A stretch of 64,000 nucleotides of DNA from Diaphorobacter limosus (GCF_033100095.1 NZ_CP136921.1:2636501-2700500); one strand, 5' to 3'; positions 1-9,596 are shown, numbered from the stretch's first letter. Translations and numbers: made by a program. The notes: generated by a model from the letters alone, not told the origin.

Positions 1-36
1 TGCGGCAGCCACGCCGCCAGGAGGCAATGGCCATGA
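1..36 (+). CDS. 3' end of an upstream gene (partial)
   Basis: The first 36 bases read in frame 1 as eleven sense codons (ending RRQWP) followed by TGA at 34-36. That stop overlaps the ATG at 33 of the next gene as ATGA, the usual arrangement of translationally coupled genes. Because the next gene is a NarL-type response regulator, the truncated gene is plausibly its sensor kinase, but eleven codons cannot show this. Confidence 0.4.
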   Translation, partial: CGSHAARRQWP

Positions 37-734
37 ACCCAGACACCGATACCCCGCTGCGCCTGCTGGTGGTCGATGACCAGCCCATCATCCGCCGCGG
101 CCTGGCGCTGATGCTGGGCGCCGAGCCGGGCATCCGCGTGGTGGGCCAGGCCGCCGACGGCCAGGAGGCGCTGGACCTGGCCCTGGCACTGCACCCCGAC
201 GTGGTGCTGATGGACCTGCAGATGCCGCACATGGGCGGCGTGGCCGCCACGCGCCAGATCACCCAGGCGCTGGCGCAGACGCGGGTGGTGGTGCTGACCA
301 CCTTTGACGACGACGAGCGCGTGTTCGAGGCCGTGCTGGCCGGCGCCCAGGCCTATCTGCTCAAGGACGCGACCGAGGCCGAGCTGCTGGAGACCGTGCG
401 CGCCGTGCACCGCGGCGAATCGCGCCTGTCGCCCACCGTGGCGCGCAAGGTGCTGAACCAGTTCCGCGCCCTGGCGCAGGCCGTGGCCGCGCCGCCCGGG
501 CCGGCGCCGGACAAGCCCGCGCCACCGACCGCTGACCTGGCACAGGAGCCGCTGACGGACAAGGAAGAGCGCGTCTTGACGCTGCTCGCCGAGGGCCTGC
601 CCAACCGCGAGATTGCGGCGCAGATGTTCCTGGCCGAGGGCACCATCAAGAACTACGTCAGCCGCATCATGGAGAAGCTGCATGCGCGCAACCGCACCGA
701 GCTGGCCGTGCTGGCGGCCGGTCGGCACGAGTGA
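33..734 (+). CDS. NarL/FixJ-family response regulator
   Basis: DNA-binding response regulator of 233 residues. An N-terminal receiver domain (about residues 8-125) shows the acidic pair VVDDQ, the phospho-acceptor in VLMDLQMP and the conserved lysine in LLKDA. A proline/alanine-rich linker (about 150-175) leads to a C-terminal LuxR-type helix-turn-helix (LTDKEERVLTLLAEG, then NREIAAQM and GTIKNYVSRI). An ATG at 27 is also in frame, but AGGAGG at 19-24 is only 2 nt from it and 8 nt from the ATG at 33, which also overlaps the upstream stop, so 33 is preferred. The partner kinase is probably encoded just left of the window. The target genes are unknown. Confidence 0.9.
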   Translation: MNPDTDTPLRLLVVDDQPIIRRGLALMLGAEPGIRVVGQAADGQEALDLALALHPDVVLMDLQMPHMGGVAATRQITQALAQTRVVVLTTFDDDERVFEAVLAGAQAYLLKDATEAELLETVRAVHRGESRLSPTVARKVLNQFRALAQAVAAPPGPAPDKPAPPTADLAQEPLTDKEERVLTLLAEGLPNREIAAQMFLAEGTIKNYVSRIMEKLHARNRTELAVLAAGRHE

Positions 735-738
735 GCCT

Positions 739-1077
739 TTATTTCTTGGCCTTCGCCTTGCCCTTCTCCGAGGCCATGCTGCTCTGCATCACATGGTCGT
801 AGGCCGACTTGCTCAGGTTGAGCTTGCAGAACTCGTCGAGCTCGGGCTGTATGGTCTCCGTGCCCTCGATGTCCAGGATCGCGTCGCGCTTGCCCTTGGC
901 GCCATGGCCGACGGCGTAGTAGATGAACTTGGGCTTGATCGTCTCATCCAGTGCCAGATAGTCCTGGCAAGTGGTCTTGACGACGGGCTGGGCCGCCGCC
1001 GGGGCCGCGGCATGGGCCATGGACATGCCGGCGCCGAACACCAGGGCCAGGGCGGACAGGGTGGGAATGACTTTCAT
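739..1077 (-). CDS. HdeA-like periplasmic protein
   Basis: Small exported protein of 112 residues. A signal peptide (MKVIPTLSALALVFGAGM.. ending near AHA) is followed by a domain with the pattern TCQDYLALDE..., then AILDIEGTETIQPEL..FC. This matches the HdeA acid-stress chaperone family, including the two cysteines that form its disulfide. HdeA-family proteins protect periplasmic proteins at low pH; whether this one does is inferred. The start at 1077 was chosen because AAGGAG lies 6 nt before it and the signal peptide begins there; the upstream in-frame start at 1116 has no such support. It is the last gene of a minus-strand run with the stress protein at 1150-1707. The lysine-rich C-terminal tail (GKAKAKK) is notable. 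Confidence 0.8.
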   Translation of the reverse strand: MKVIPTLSALALVFGAGMSMAHAAAPAAAQPVVKTTCQDYLALDETIKPKFIYYAVGHGAKGKRDAILDIEGTETIQPELDEFCKLNLSKSAYDHVMQSSMASEKGKAKAKK

Positions 1078-1149
1078 CGCGAACTCCTTGATGCATGAAA
1101 ACAGCGGGGCCTGCACAGCGACCTAGCGCCCCCGCGATGCGCTAAATAG

Positions 1150-1707
1150 TCAAGCCTGGGCGCCGGCCAGTCCATGGCTTTGCACCTCGGTGCCGCCGGC
1201 CTCGGCCAGCAGTTGCTGCACGCGCGGCGCCTCGTCCTCGGTGCAATGCACGGACACCAGGAAGGCGTCGGCCTTCAGGGCCTCCTCGTAGCGCACCACC
1301 GAGTTCCTGGGTATGCCCAGGCCGGTGAGCGCGCCCACCAGGGCCGAGGCGCCGCCGGCCAGCACCGCGCCCTCGATGCCGCCAACCAGCATCGAGGCCA
1401 GCGGCCCCAGCACCACCAGCGACCCGACCACGGGAACGAAGAAAAAGCCCGAGCCCACCAGCAGCCCCGCCAGGCCGCCCCAGAAGGCGCCGTACCTGCC
1501 GAAGTACCAGGCGCGCTCGCCGACGTTGACAAAGCCGGCGGCCTGCTCCTCGCTGTGGTAGTTCTTGCCGATGATGGAGATGGCCGGCAGCGCGATGCCG
1601 GCAGCGGCCAGCTGGCGCACGGCGGCGTCGGCGCCCTCGTGCATGCCGAACAGCCCGAGCACGATCTGGTTGCCCAGGGCCTTGGTGTCAGTGTTGGATG
1701 AAGTCAT
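1150..1707 (-). CDS. YflT/general stress protein 17M-like membrane protein
   Basis: Protein of 185 residues. Its N-terminal part (IVLGLFGMHEGADAAVRQL) resembles the general stress protein 17M domain found in YflT-type proteins. A glycine-rich hydrophobic stretch (about residues 62-130) could form two or three membrane segments, and a C-terminal soluble part contains HCTEDEAPRVQQLL. The function is unknown; relatives are usually stress-induced. It lies 27 bp downstream of bdhA and upstream of the HdeA-like gene on the same strand, so the three may be co-transcribed. The start MTSSNTD at 1707 is preferred over the upstream in-frame start at 1734 because the family homology begins shortly after it. 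Confidence 0.65.
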   Translation of the reverse strand: MTSSNTDTKALGNQIVLGLFGMHEGADAAVRQLAAAGIALPAISIIGKNYHSEEQAAGFVNVGERAWYFGRYGAFWGGLAGLLVGSGFFFVPVVGSLVVLGPLASMLVGGIEGAVLAGGASALVGALTGLGIPRNSVVRYEEALKADAFLVSVHCTEDEAPRVQQLLAEAGGTEVQSHGLAGAQA

Positions 1708-1734
1708 GACGGTCTCCGGTCGCTGTGGATGCAA

Positions 1735-2550
1735 TCACTGCATGAACCAGCCATGGCTCACCACCAGCGACTGGCCGGTGAGCGCATTGCTGGGGAAGGC
1801 GGCAAAGGTCAGGGCCACCTGGGCCACGTCGTCCACGGTGGTGAATTCGCCATCCACGGTGTCCTTGAGCATCACGGTCTTGACCACCGCGTCCTCGCTG
1901 ATGCCCAGCTCCTGCGCCTGCTCGGGGATCTGTTTTTCAACCAGCGGCGTGCGCACAAAGCCCGGGCAGATCACGTTGCTGCGGATGTTGTGCGTCGCGC
2001 CCTCCTTGGCGATGACCTTGGCCAGGCCCTCCAGGCCATGCTTGGCGGCCACGTAGGGACTCTTGAGCTTGGAGGCCTCCTTGGAGTGCACCGAGCCCAT
2101 GAACAAAATGCTGCCGCCACGGCCCGAGGCGATCATCTGCCGCACCGCCGCGCGCGAGGTGAGAAAGCCGCCGTCCAGATGCACGGCAATCAGCTTCTTC
2201 CAGTCGGCAAACTGGAAGTCCTCGATGGGCGCGACGATCTGGATGCCGGCGTTGCTCACCAGGATGTCCACCGCGCCCAGGGCGTTTTGCACCTGCGCGA
2301 AGCCGGCGTCCACCGCCGCCTCGTCGGTCACGTCCATGGCCACCGCCAGGGTCTTCACGCCGCGCAGCGCAATCGCCGCGGCCGTGGCCTGGGCCTCCTG
2401 CAGCTTCAGGTCGGCAATGACGATGTTGGCGCCGGCGTCGGCAAACACCTCGGCGATGCGCTTGCCTATGCCGCTGGCCGAGCCGGTGACCAGCGCCGTC
2501 TTGCCCTTGAGGCTGAGCGTGGTGCTGGCATGTACTGCTGTGTTGTTCAT
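1735..2550 (-). CDS. bdhA: 3-hydroxybutyrate dehydrogenase (short-chain dehydrogenase)
   Basis: NAD-dependent enzyme of 271 residues that interconverts 3-hydroxybutyrate and acetoacetate in polyhydroxybutyrate breakdown. It has the SDR cofactor motif [14 protein letters not shown], the NAG motif in LVSNAGIQ, the catalytic serine region FMGSVHS, the YVAAKHG catalytic tyrosine and lysine, and the family-typical C-terminus HGWFMQ. The start at 2550 has AGGAGAG a few bases upstream. The frame stays open far upstream, but the sequence there is the shadow of the patatin gene. The patatin-like gene lies 151 bp upstream on the same strand, and the interval holds one dispersed repeat. The pairing of a patatin with bdhA suggests lipid or polyester turnover; that link is inference. 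Confidence 0.93.
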   Translation of the reverse strand: MNNTAVHASTTLSLKGKTALVTGSASGIGKRIAEVFADAGANIVIADLKLQEAQATAAAIALRGVKTLAVAMDVTDEAAVDAGFAQVQNALGAVDILVSNAGIQIVAPIEDFQFADWKKLIAVHLDGGFLTSRAAVRQMIASGRGGSILFMGSVHSKEASKLKSPYVAAKHGLEGLAKVIAKEGATHNIRSNVICPGFVRTPLVEKQIPEQAQELGISEDAVVKTVMLKDTVDGEFTTVDDVAQVALTFAAFPSNALTGQSLVVSHGWFMQ

Positions 2551-2571
2551 GGTGCTCTCCTGTATTTGTGA

Positions 2572-2628
2572 ACGAAAACCTGCGCTAGCGCTTTCCTGAC
2601 AAGCGCAAACAGCTATTGTTTTGATAGT
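2572..2628 (-). repeat. Dispersed intergenic repeat, copy 1
   Basis: Read on the minus strand it runs TATCAAAACAATAGCTGTTT, then GCGCTT, seven bases, and AAGCGC (stem at 2588-2593 and 2601-2606), ending in a T-rich tail. It shares this layout with about ten other copies in the window. Confidence 0.7.
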
Positions 2629-2701
2629 CACCCAGGCGGGTGGGCAGGGTGCACGCCGTCCGCCAGCCTGGCCCAGGCCTGGGCGCGTACTTGGCTGATG
2701 T

Positions 2702-3880
2702 TCATGGCTTGCCCTCCTGGTGCAGCGGCGGCAGGGTGCGCGCGTCGCTGGCGTCGGGTTCGTGGTCGAAGACGCGAAATTCGCCGGGCCGGGCCGGCCC
2801 GCTGTGCGCCAGCAGCTGCAGCGAGGCGCCCATGTCGGCGCTGCCGGCCTGCCAGTGCTCGACCATGGACAGGCGCGAAAACTCATAGTCCTTGGTCTGC
2901 GTCTCGTAGCTCTTGCGCCGGTGGATGACATGCACCAGCGTGATCGGCGCGTCTGTGGTGCCGGCCAGCAGCGCCTGCACCTCGGCGCTGGCGCGCTGCT
3001 CGGGCGGCAGATGCTCGGCAAGCGCGCGCAGGCGCTGGTGCAGCAGGTGGCGATCACGCACCTGGTCGCTGACCAGGCGCGTACGGCTGGAAAAGCGGAT
3101 GTCCTTCTGGCGCTCCTCGGTGTCGGCCAGCGTCTCCGGCAGCTTGCCGCGGGCGCGGAACAGGTCGATCTGGAACACCGTCACCGGCCGCTCGCTGCTG
3201 CCTTCCAGCTGGTTCATCACATAGGTCAGCGGGGTGTTGGAGACCAGGCCGCCGTCCCAGTACCAGCGCTGGCCTATGGGCACGGCGCCAAAGCCCGGCG
3301 GCAGCGCGCCGCTGGCCATCACATGCTCGGGGCCGATGCGCTCGCGCCGGTTATCGAAATAGGTGAAGTTGCCGCTTTGCACGTCCACCGCGCCCACCGA
3401 AAAGCGCATCGCGCCGCTGTTGAGGTAGCCAAAATCGACCAGCTCCAGCAGCGTCTCGCGCAGCGGCGTGGTGTCATACCAGCTGGCCGGCGGCTGCGGC
3501 CACCAGGCGATGAGCGGGCGCGGCGTGAAAAAGCCCGGCACGCCCAGGCTGGCGCCCCACAGGGCCATGGCATCGTCCCACCAGCTGCGCACGGACGAGA
3601 GCAGCTGCGCATCGGGGCGCACCGGCAGCATCAGGCTGACGCGCTCCCAAAAGGCATGCAGGCGCTGCACGCGCCGCCCGGGTGGGTTGCCGGCGATCAG
3701 CGCCGCGTTGATGGCGCCAATCGAGATGCCCGCCACCCAGTCCAGGTCTTGCGACCAGCGATCCAGCGCCTCAAACGCGCCGGCCTGGTAGGCGCCCAGC
3801 GCCCCGCCGCCCTGCAGCACCAGGGCGCTCAAAGGCGCCGGGCCGGTCTGTGTGCGACGGGGCATGTCAAGCACTCCCAC
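2702..3880 (-). CDS. Patatin-like phospholipase
   Basis: Predicted serine acyl hydrolase of 392 residues. The oxyanion-hole motif [13 protein letters not shown] (about residue 23), the nucleophile elbow GISIG (about 52) and the catalytic aspartate in DGGLVSN form the Ser-Asp dyad of the patatin family. A long C-terminal part (about 230-392), rich in basic and aromatic residues, extends past the core domain. There is no signal peptide, so it is probably cytosolic. Two starts are possible: 3880 (used here) and MPRRTQ at 3865. It is directly upstream of bdhA, and in polyester-storing betaproteobacteria such neighbours suggest lipid or PHB-associated hydrolysis, but the substrate cannot be read from the sequence. 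Confidence 0.88.
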   Translation of the reverse strand: MGVLDMPRRTQTGPAPLSALVLQGGGALGAYQAGAFEALDRWSQDLDWVAGISIGAINAALIAGNPPGRRVQRLHAFWERVSLMLPVRPDAQLLSSVRSWWDDAMALWGASLGVPGFFTPRPLIAWWPQPPASWYDTTPLRETLLELVDFGYLNSGAMRFSVGAVDVQSGNFTYFDNRRERIGPEHVMASGALPPGFGAVPIGQRWYWDGGLVSNTPLTYVMNQLEGSSERPVTVFQIDLFRARGKLPETLADTEERQKDIRFSSRTRLVSDQVRDRHLLHQRLRALAEHLPPEQRASAEVQALLAGTTDAPITLVHVIHRRKSYETQTKDYEFSRLSMVEHWQAGSADMGASLQLLAHSGPARPGEFRVFDHEPDASDARTLPPLHQEGKP

Positions 3881-3886
3881 GGCGTT

Positions 3887-4390
3887 TCAGATAGCCCAGT
3901 GGAAGTTGGCATCCAGGCCCTTGGGGCCCACATGCACCATGCGCTCCAGCCGGTTGCCCTTGTAGCTGGCGGTGACGCGGTAGTCGCCCTGGGGCAGCTG
4001 CACATAGGTCATGGGGCCGGCGTCCTTCAGGCGCAGCACCAACTGGCCGGCCTTGTCAAAGACCTTGAGCTGCACGCCGGCGACGAATTCGTTGTCCGAC
4101 CGGTCCGAGAACGTCATGCGCAGCCGCCAGTGGTGCGCGTCCTGGTGCATGCGCGCCTGCTCGTCCTTGCCAATGCCGCCGTTCAGGTACAGCGTGCCCG
4201 GCACCAGTTCGAACAGCGTGACGTCTTCCTCCACGATCACCGGCTGGCCGGCCTTGGCCTGGCCGGATGTTGCCGGGGCCGCGGCCGGCCCGGCAGCCCA
4301 GCCGGGCAGGGCCATGGTGGCGCCCAGGGCCAGGGCCATGGCGCTGGCGGCGACGTGCCTGAGGGTGCGGCGGTATTTGGCGGTAGTCAT
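3887..4390 (-). CDS. Exported protein of unknown function, carboxypeptidase-regulatory-like fold
   Basis: Protein of 167 residues with a clear signal peptide (basic MTTAKYRRTLRH, then ASAMALALGATMALPGWAAG). The mature part contains VQLKVFDKAGQLVLRLKDAGPMTYVQLPQGDYRVTASY, a pattern of short beta strands typical of the carboxypeptidase-regulatory or transthyretin-like sandwich. The start at 4390 has GGAGTGCACC just before it. It ends six bases before the patatin start region and is on the same strand, so it may be the first gene of the patatin-bdhA run. I do not recognise a specific family. Confidence 0.65.
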   Translation of the reverse strand: MTTAKYRRTLRHVAASAMALALGATMALPGWAAGPAAAPATSGQAKAGQPVIVEEDVTLFELVPGTLYLNGGIGKDEQARMHQDAHHWRLRMTFSDRSDNEFVAGVQLKVFDKAGQLVLRLKDAGPMTYVQLPQGDYRVTASYKGNRLERMVHVGPKGLDANFHWAI

Positions 4391-4550
4391 GGTGCACTCC
4401 TTGTTCAAGCCCCCGAGGGGATGCCCGTGATCGGTCACCAGGCATGGAATGCACGATAGGCCCGGGGCGCGCCCGCGCACAGTGCCAAAGGTCACGCCGT
4501 GGCGGTGGCGCAGGTCACTTTCGGCGCCGGCACGCTGTGCGGCGGCTTTA

Positions 4551-4586
4551 CTCCCTCTCCCTCTGGGAGAGGGTGGGGGTGAGGGC
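4551..4586. repeat. CCCTCTCCC/GGGAGAGGG hairpin element
   Basis: A perfect 9-bp inverted repeat, CCCTCTCCC (4553-4561) and GGGAGAGGG (4565-4573) with a 3-nt loop, followed by TGGGGGTGAGGGC. This looks like the widespread GGGAGAGGG..GGGTGAGGG type of REP sequence found in many GC-rich proteobacteria. Confidence 0.6.
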
Positions 4587-4617
4587 TCGCGGCCCAGTCT
4601 GAGATATGTTTTTTGTC

Positions 4618-4672
4618 AAGAAAAAAGTGGTTCCAGCGCCCGTCCAACAAGCGCCAACAGCTATGAATTACG
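4618..4672 (+). repeat. Dispersed intergenic repeat, copy 2
   Basis: AAAAAAGTGGTTCCAGCGCC followed by AAGCGCCAACAGCTAT matches the reverse orientation of the window's dispersed repeat. The stem is imperfect. It lies just downstream of the chemoreceptor terminator. Confidence 0.55.
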
Positions 4673-4676
4673 GAGT

Positions 4677-4701
4677 AAAAAAAGCGCACCCGAGGGTGCG
4701 C
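4677..4701 (-). terminator. Rho-independent terminator of the chemoreceptor gene
   Basis: On the minus strand GCGCACC (paired 4695-4701 with 4684-4690, 4-nt loop) is followed by a run of seven T. It sits 48 bp past the chemoreceptor stop codon. Confidence 0.85.
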
Positions 4702-4748
4702 CAAGAGGGGACTGCTGCGCTGGCCCGGGCCAGCGCCATGATTCGTCG

Positions 4749-6407
4749 TCAGGCCATCCCCAGGCGGGGCCGTGCGGTCTGCCCGGACTGGGCCGGGGCC
4801 AGCGCGATGGCGCCCGGCTGCTGCGCCGCCGCGCCCCGCGCCCCGTCCGCCAGCCGGAACTGCTGCACCACCTGCGACAGCCGCGCTGCCTGTTCGCGCA
4901 GCGAATCGGCGGCGGCGGCGGATTCTTCCACCAGGGCGGCGTTCTGCTGCGTCATGCGGTCGATCTCGGCCACCGAGGCGTTCACCGCGCCTATGCCGCT
5001 GGCCTGCTCGCTGGCGGCGGAGTTGATCTCGCCAATGATGTCGGTCACGCGCTGCACGCTGCCGACGATCTCCTGCATGGCGGCGCCGGCGTCCTCCACA
5101 TGGCGCACGCCACCGTCCACGGCCTGCACGCTGGACTGGATCAGGCCCTTGATCTCGCTGGCCGCCTGGGCGCTGCGCTGCGCCAGAGAGCGCACCTCGC
5201 CGGCGACCACGGCAAAGCCGCGGCCCTGCTCGCCGGCGCGCGCCGCCTCGACGGCGGCGTTCAGCGCCAGGATGTTGGTCTGGAAGGCGATGGAGTCGAT
5301 CAGGCCGATGATGTCGCCGATCTTGTGGCTGGAGGCGGCGATGTCGCGCATGCTGGCCACGGCCTGCTGCACCACCTGGCCGCCGCGCGTGGCCTGGCCC
5401 GAGGCCGATGCCACCAGCTGGCTCGCCACCTGCGAGGAAGACGCCGTCTGCTGCACCGTGGTGGTCAGCTGCGACAGCGCGGCCACGGCCTGCTGGGCGT
5501 TGCTGGCGGTCTGCTCGGTGCGTGCCGACAGATCCTGGTTGCCGCTGGCGATCTCCTGGCTGGCCACCGAGATGTTGCCCCCGGCATCGCGCACCTGGGC
5601 CACGATGGCGCCCAGGCCAGCCTGCATGTCCAGCAGCGCGCGCTGCAGGTCGGCGGCCTCGTCGCGGCCCTCGACCGCCATGCGCCGCGACAGGTCGCCG
5701 CTGGCGATCGACTGCGCCAGGGCGCGCGCGGCCTCCAGCGGGCGGCAGATGGAGACCATGTTCAGCATCGTCGACGGCACCACCACCACCACGGTGATCA
5801 GCACCGCCAGGCCGAACAGCCACTGGGTCTGCTCGGCAATGCCGGCCTGGCGCGCAATGGCGCCATCGGCCTCGGCACCCAGGGCCTGGTCCAGCGCCTG
5901 CAGCTTCTGCGCCGCCTCGTCAAACTGCGCCACGGCCTTGGTGCTCATGCGGTTGGCAATGGTGGCCGAGTCGTAACCGCCCTCCTCCAGCTGGCGCGCC
6001 ACATGGGCAAACTGCGCGCGGTAGCCGTCCAGCAGCCTGGCGATGTCCTGGGCCAGGGTTTGCGGCCCGGCCAGCCCCAAGCCTTCAAAGCCGGCCGCCA
6101 GGTCCTTGGCCCGGCCCAGGGCCGCCAGCCACTGGGCATGCGCGGCGCGCACGGCATCCACCTTTTCGTAGTGGATGATCATGTCCTTCTCGAGCTGGCG
6201 TATCTGGCCCATCTCGCCGCGCAGCTCGCCCAGCAGGCGCACGGCGGCATGGGGCTGGGCAACGAAGTCCTGGCTTGCCCCCTGGATGCGGAACATGCCC
6301 AGCATGCCCGCCCCACCCAGCAGCGCCAGCAGCAGCAGCACCACGCCAATGGCGCCCACCATGCGCATGCGAATCGAGAACCAGCGCATGAGCGCGTACA
6401 TATCCAT
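4749..6407 (-). CDS. Methyl-accepting chemotaxis protein
   Basis: Membrane chemoreceptor of about 552 residues. A first transmembrane helix (about residues 10-32), a periplasmic four-helix-type sensor region (about 33-180) with [20 protein letters not shown], a second helix ([14 protein letters not shown]) and a HAMP region lead to a long signalling coiled coil. The signalling hairpin tip holds the invariant [16 protein letters not shown] motif. Glutamine/glutamate-rich helices flank the tip and would be methylated by CheR and demethylated by CheB. The start MDMYAL at 6407 has AGGAAG 6 nt upstream and is preferred to the in-frame start at 6428. No C-terminal CheR pentapeptide is present. The ligand is unknown. 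It is monocistronic with its own terminator. Confidence 0.93.
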   Translation of the reverse strand: MDMYALMRWFSIRMRMVGAIGVVLLLLALLGGAGMLGMFRIQGASQDFVAQPHAAVRLLGELRGEMGQIRQLEKDMIIHYEKVDAVRAAHAQWLAALGRAKDLAAGFEGLGLAGPQTLAQDIARLLDGYRAQFAHVARQLEEGGYDSATIANRMSTKAVAQFDEAAQKLQALDQALGAEADGAIARQAGIAEQTQWLFGLAVLITVVVVVPSTMLNMVSICRPLEAARALAQSIASGDLSRRMAVEGRDEAADLQRALLDMQAGLGAIVAQVRDAGGNISVASQEIASGNQDLSARTEQTASNAQQAVAALSQLTTTVQQTASSSQVASQLVASASGQATRGGQVVQQAVASMRDIAASSHKIGDIIGLIDSIAFQTNILALNAAVEAARAGEQGRGFAVVAGEVRSLAQRSAQAASEIKGLIQSSVQAVDGGVRHVEDAGAAMQEIVGSVQRVTDIIGEINSAASEQASGIGAVNASVAEIDRMTQQNAALVEESAAAADSLREQAARLSQVVQQFRLADGARGAAAQQPGAIALAPAQSGQTARPRLGMA

Positions 6408-6526
6408 TGCTGTCTTCCTGTCGTTCAAGCGGCACTGGGTGCGGTGCCGGGGCGCCTATCTGCAACAAATTGCTGCAGATTATTGGCCAGATTGACAGTT
6501 GATTGACAAATTATTACTTGTGGCGA

Positions 6527-8770
6527 TTACTTATCTGGCGACCAGCGCTTGAGCAACAAGGCATTCGTCATCACGCTCACCGAGCTCAGCGCCATGGCCG
6601 CGCCGGCCACCACCGGGCTCAGATAGCCCAGGGCCGCCAGCGGTATGCCGGCCACGTTGTAGGCAAAGGCCCAGAACAGGTTCTGCCGGATCTTGGCCAC
6701 GGTGCGGTGCGAGATGTCCAGCGCCGCTGCCACCAGCGCCGGGTCGCCGCGCATCAGCGTCACGCCGGCGGCGTGCATGGCCACGTCCGTGCCGTTGCCC
6801 ATGGCCATGCCCACGTCGGCGGCGGCCAGGGCCGGCGCGTCGTTCACGCCGTCGCCCACCATGGCCACGATCTGTCCATCTTTCTTCAAGGCCGTGACGA
6901 CGGCCGCCTTGTCGCCGGGCAGCACCTCGGCCATGACTTCGCCGGCCTCGGGATCCAGACCCAGGCGGCGCGCCATGGCTTCGGCCGCGCCGCGGTTATC
7001 GCCCGAGATCATCACGCAGCGCACGCCCTGGGCCTTGAGCCGGGCCAGGGCCTCGCGCGCGCCCGGCTTGGGCTCGTCGCCAAAGGCCAGCAGAGCGCGC
7101 GCGGCCAATCCAACTGTTACCCGCTCGGCGACGGCGGACACGGTGGCGCCCTGCCCCTGCAGCGCGGTGGCATCGGCGGCCAGCGGGCCGAGGTCCACGC
7201 CCAGCTCCTGCATCCAGCGCAGGCTGCCGACCAGGTAGCTGCGGCCCGCGACCTCGCCCTCGGTGCCACGGCCGGGCACGGCGCGCACGCCCTCGGGCTG
7301 CCCAACGCTCAGGCCGCGCTCCTGCGCCGCGGCGACAACCGCGCGGGCCAGCGGGTGCTCACTGCCGCTTTGCACCGCGGCCACGGCGGCGAGAACGCCG
7401 GCCTCGTCCGAGCCTGGTTCCACGTGAAACGCCGTCAGCCGGGGCCGGCCCACGGTCAGCGTGCCGGTCTTGTCGAAGGCCACGGTGCGCACGCGGTGCG
7501 CGATCTCCAGCGCCTCGGCGTCCTTGATCAGGATGCCGTGCTTGGCCGCCACGCCCGTGCCGGCCATGATGGCCGCCGGCGTCGCCAGGCCGAGCGCGCA
7601 GGGGCAAGCGATGACCAGCACCGCCACGGCCCGTATCAATGCCGTCTCCACGCCCACGCCGGCCCACAGCCAGCCCAGCAGCGTGACCAGGGCGATGGCG
7701 ATCACCGTGGGCACGAACACGGCAGACACCTGGTCCACCAGGCGCTGTATCGGCGCCTTGGCGGCCTGGGCGTCCTCCACCAGGCGGATGATGCGCGCCA
7801 GCACCGTCTCGCCGCCCACGGCCGTCACCTGCATAACGATGCGGCCATCGCCGTTGATGGAGCCGCCCGTGAGCTGGCCGCCGGCCTCGCGCGGCACGGG
7901 CAGGGGCTCGCCGGTCAGCATGGACTCGTCCACCTGGGTCTGGCCCTCGGCCACCAGCCCGTCCACGGGGATGCGCTCGCCGGGCCGCACCACCAGGCGG
8001 TCGCCGGCCATGACCTCGGCCACCGGCACGTCCACCTCGCCGTCACGGCCCAGCAGGTGCGCCAGCTCGGGGCGCAGCGCATGCAGGGCGCGGATCGCCG
8101 CCGTGGTCTGGCGCTTGGCGCGCGCCTCCAGCCATTTGCCCAGCAGCACCAGGGTGATGACCACGGCCGAGGCCTCGAAGTACAGGTGCGGCTCATGCCC
8201 AGGGTGGGCCGTCAGCCACAGCCACAGCGACAGGCCATAGCCCGCGCTCGTGCCCAGGGCCACCAGCAGGTCCATGTTGCCGGTCAGCGCCTTGGCCGCA
8301 TGCCAGCCCGCCTTGTAAAAGCGCGCGCCCAGCCAGAACTGCACCGGCGTGGCCAGCAAAAACTGCGCCCAGGCCGGCAGCATCCAGTGCTGGCCGAACA
8401 GATCGCCGAACATGGGCAGCACCAGCGGCGCCGACAGCAGCAAGCCCACGGCCACGGGCATGAAGCCGGCCCAGGGCGACTGCTCCTGCGCCTCGCCCGC
8501 CTCCTGTTCGGCGGCGCTGCGCGGCTCGTAGCCGGCGTTGCGCACGGCGCGGCGCAGCACGGCGTCCATGCCGGGCGCCGTGGTCGGATCGTAGACGATG
8601 TGCGCGCGCTCGGTCGCCAGGTTCACCGTGGCGTCCTGCACGCCCGGCACCTTGCGCAGGGCGCGCTCCACGCGGCCCACGCAGCTGGCGCAGGTCATGC
8701 CGCCCACGCCCAGGTCCAGCGTGTCCGGGGTAGCGACCGATGCGGCCGATAAAAGAGAGGCAGTGGTCAT
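6527..8770 (-). CDS. copA: Copper-exporting P1B-type ATPase
   Basis: Protein of 747 residues with one N-terminal heavy-metal domain (GMTCASC at about residue 24), eight predicted membrane helices, the transmembrane metal site CPCALGL, the phosphorylation motif DKTGTLT and the hinge motif [10 protein letters not shown]. The CPC motif and cysteine-based metal domain indicate Cu(I) or Ag(I) export from the cytosol. It is transcribed divergently from copZ-cueR, and its promoter (8801-8831) has the long spacer expected for MerR-type activation by copper. The metal-domain gene and regulator next to it support the assignment. Confidence 0.95.
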   Translation of the reverse strand: MTTASLLSAASVATPDTLDLGVGGMTCASCVGRVERALRKVPGVQDATVNLATERAHIVYDPTTAPGMDAVLRRAVRNAGYEPRSAAEQEAGEAQEQSPWAGFMPVAVGLLLSAPLVLPMFGDLFGQHWMLPAWAQFLLATPVQFWLGARFYKAGWHAAKALTGNMDLLVALGTSAGYGLSLWLWLTAHPGHEPHLYFEASAVVITLVLLGKWLEARAKRQTTAAIRALHALRPELAHLLGRDGEVDVPVAEVMAGDRLVVRPGERIPVDGLVAEGQTQVDESMLTGEPLPVPREAGGQLTGGSINGDGRIVMQVTAVGGETVLARIIRLVEDAQAAKAPIQRLVDQVSAVFVPTVIAIALVTLLGWLWAGVGVETALIRAVAVLVIACPCALGLATPAAIMAGTGVAAKHGILIKDAEALEIAHRVRTVAFDKTGTLTVGRPRLTAFHVEPGSDEAGVLAAVAAVQSGSEHPLARAVVAAAQERGLSVGQPEGVRAVPGRGTEGEVAGRSYLVGSLRWMQELGVDLGPLAADATALQGQGATVSAVAERVTVGLAARALLAFGDEPKPGAREALARLKAQGVRCVMISGDNRGAAEAMARRLGLDPEAGEVMAEVLPGDKAAVVTALKKDGQIVAMVGDGVNDAPALAAADVGMAMGNGTDVAMHAAGVTLMRGDPALVAAALDISHRTVAKIRQNLFWAFAYNVAGIPLAALGYLSPVVAGAAMALSSVSVMTNALLLKRWSPDK

Positions 8771-8800
8771 TGCAACACCTGGTAATCAACAATGCTTGCC

Positions 8801-8831
8801 ACCTTAAACCCTCACATCATGACAAAGTCAA
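8801..8831 (-). promoter_or_regulatory. copA promoter with 19-bp spacer (CueR-type)
   Basis: On the minus strand a -35 TTGACT (8826-8831) and a -10-like TAAGGT (8801-8806) are 19 bp apart. The spacer contains an imperfect dyad centred on CATGATG. Over-long spacers with a dyad between the elements are the signature of promoters untwisted by MerR-family activators such as CueR. Confidence 0.7.
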
Positions 8832-8847
8832 GGGCATCATGAGGCGC

Positions 8848-8878
8848 TTGACTTTGACACCATGTCAGGCTTCATGAT
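8848..8878 (+). promoter_or_regulatory. copZ-cueR promoter with 19-bp spacer (CueR-type)
   Basis: TTGACT (8848-8853) and CATGAT (8873-8878) are separated by 19 bp, and the spacer holds the perfect dyad TGACACCATGTCA. The divergent copA promoter 17 bp away has the same design, so one regulator probably controls both directions and its own synthesis. Confidence 0.65.
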
Positions 8879-8914
8879 GAGGCCTCATTCATAGCCACCC
8901 CCGAAAGGATCACC

Positions 8915-9112
8915 ATGCAATACCAGTTTCACGTCACCGGAATGACCTGCGGCCACTGCGAGCGCGCCGTGGTGCACGCCGTGCGCAACATCGACGAAGA
9001 GGCCATCGTCAAGGTAGACCTGCCCACGGGCCAGGTGACGGTGGAAAGCGACAAGGCACGCGACGTAATCGCCACCGCCATCCGCGAGGAAGGCTACCAG
9101 GTCGCCGCATGA
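8915..9112 (+). CDS. copZ: Copper chaperone / heavy-metal-associated domain protein
   Basis: Single-domain HMA protein of 65 residues. The metal-binding loop GMTCGHCERAV lies at residues 9-19 and the C-terminal region REEGYQV is typical of the fold. Such proteins carry Cu(I) to the CopA metal domain. A purine-rich GAAAGGA precedes the ATG. The stop overlaps the start of the regulator gene (ATGA at 9109-9112), so the two are translationally coupled. Confidence 0.88.
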   Translation: MQYQFHVTGMTCGHCERAVVHAVRNIDEEAIVKVDLPTGQVTVESDKARDVIATAIREEGYQVAA

Positions 9113-9540
9113 CCACCGCCGCCCCGGCCCGGGCCACCCAGCGCTGGCCGGTCGCCATAGGCCAGGCGGCCGAACGCGCGGGCGTGTCGCCGCGCATGGT
9201 GCGCCACTACGAGGGCCTGGGCCTGCTCAATGGCGTGGCGCGCACCGACAGCGGCTACCGCCAGTACAGCGAGGCCGACGTGCACACCCTGCGCTTCATC
9301 CGCCGCGCGCGCGACCTGGGTTTCTCGATGGAAGAAATCGCCCAGCTGCTGGGCCTGTGGCAGGACAAGGCGCGCGCCAGCGCCCAGGTCAAGCAGATCG
9401 CGCAAAGGCATATAGCCAACCTGTCCGAGCGCATCGCCGCCATGCAGGCCATGCAGCGCAGCCTGCAGGCGCTGGTCGGCTGCTGCCATGGGGACGAGCG
9501 GCCTGATTGCCCGATTCTGGACGACCTAGCGGCGAAGTAA
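9109..9540 (+). CDS. cueR: MerR-family copper-responsive regulator
   Basis: Regulator of 143 residues with a MerR winged-helix domain (VAIGQAAERAGVSPRMVRHYEGLGLL, residues about 14-40), a long dimerisation helix (about 85-120) and a C-terminal metal loop CCHGDERPDCPIL. The two-cysteine loop spaced like that of CueR/HmrR indicates Cu(I) or Ag(I) sensing. The first dozen residues (MTTAAPARATQR) are longer than in most family members, but this ATG overlaps the copZ stop. It presumably binds the two 19-bp-spacer promoters between copA and copZ. Confidence 0.88.
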   Translation: MTTAAPARATQRWPVAIGQAAERAGVSPRMVRHYEGLGLLNGVARTDSGYRQYSEADVHTLRFIRRARDLGFSMEEIAQLLGLWQDKARASAQVKQIAQRHIANLSERIAAMQAMQRSLQALVGCCHGDERPDCPILDDLAAK

Positions 9541-9542
9541 CG

Positions 9543-9596
9543 CCAAAAACAATAGCTGTTTACGCTTGATGCATAAGGGAAAAGGCCAAAATTAAC
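9543..9596 (+). repeat. Dispersed intergenic repeat, copy 3
   Basis: AACAATAGCTGTTTACGCTT, seven bases, then AAGGGAAAAGGCCAAAATT. The right stem arm is degenerate. It lies immediately after cueR. Confidence 0.65.

Noticed and set aside
4449-8752. Long plus-strand frames opposite the chemoreceptor and copA
   Set aside because: They are antisense shadows of well-supported genes in GC-rich DNA, with low-complexity histidine-, glycine- and arginine-rich translations.
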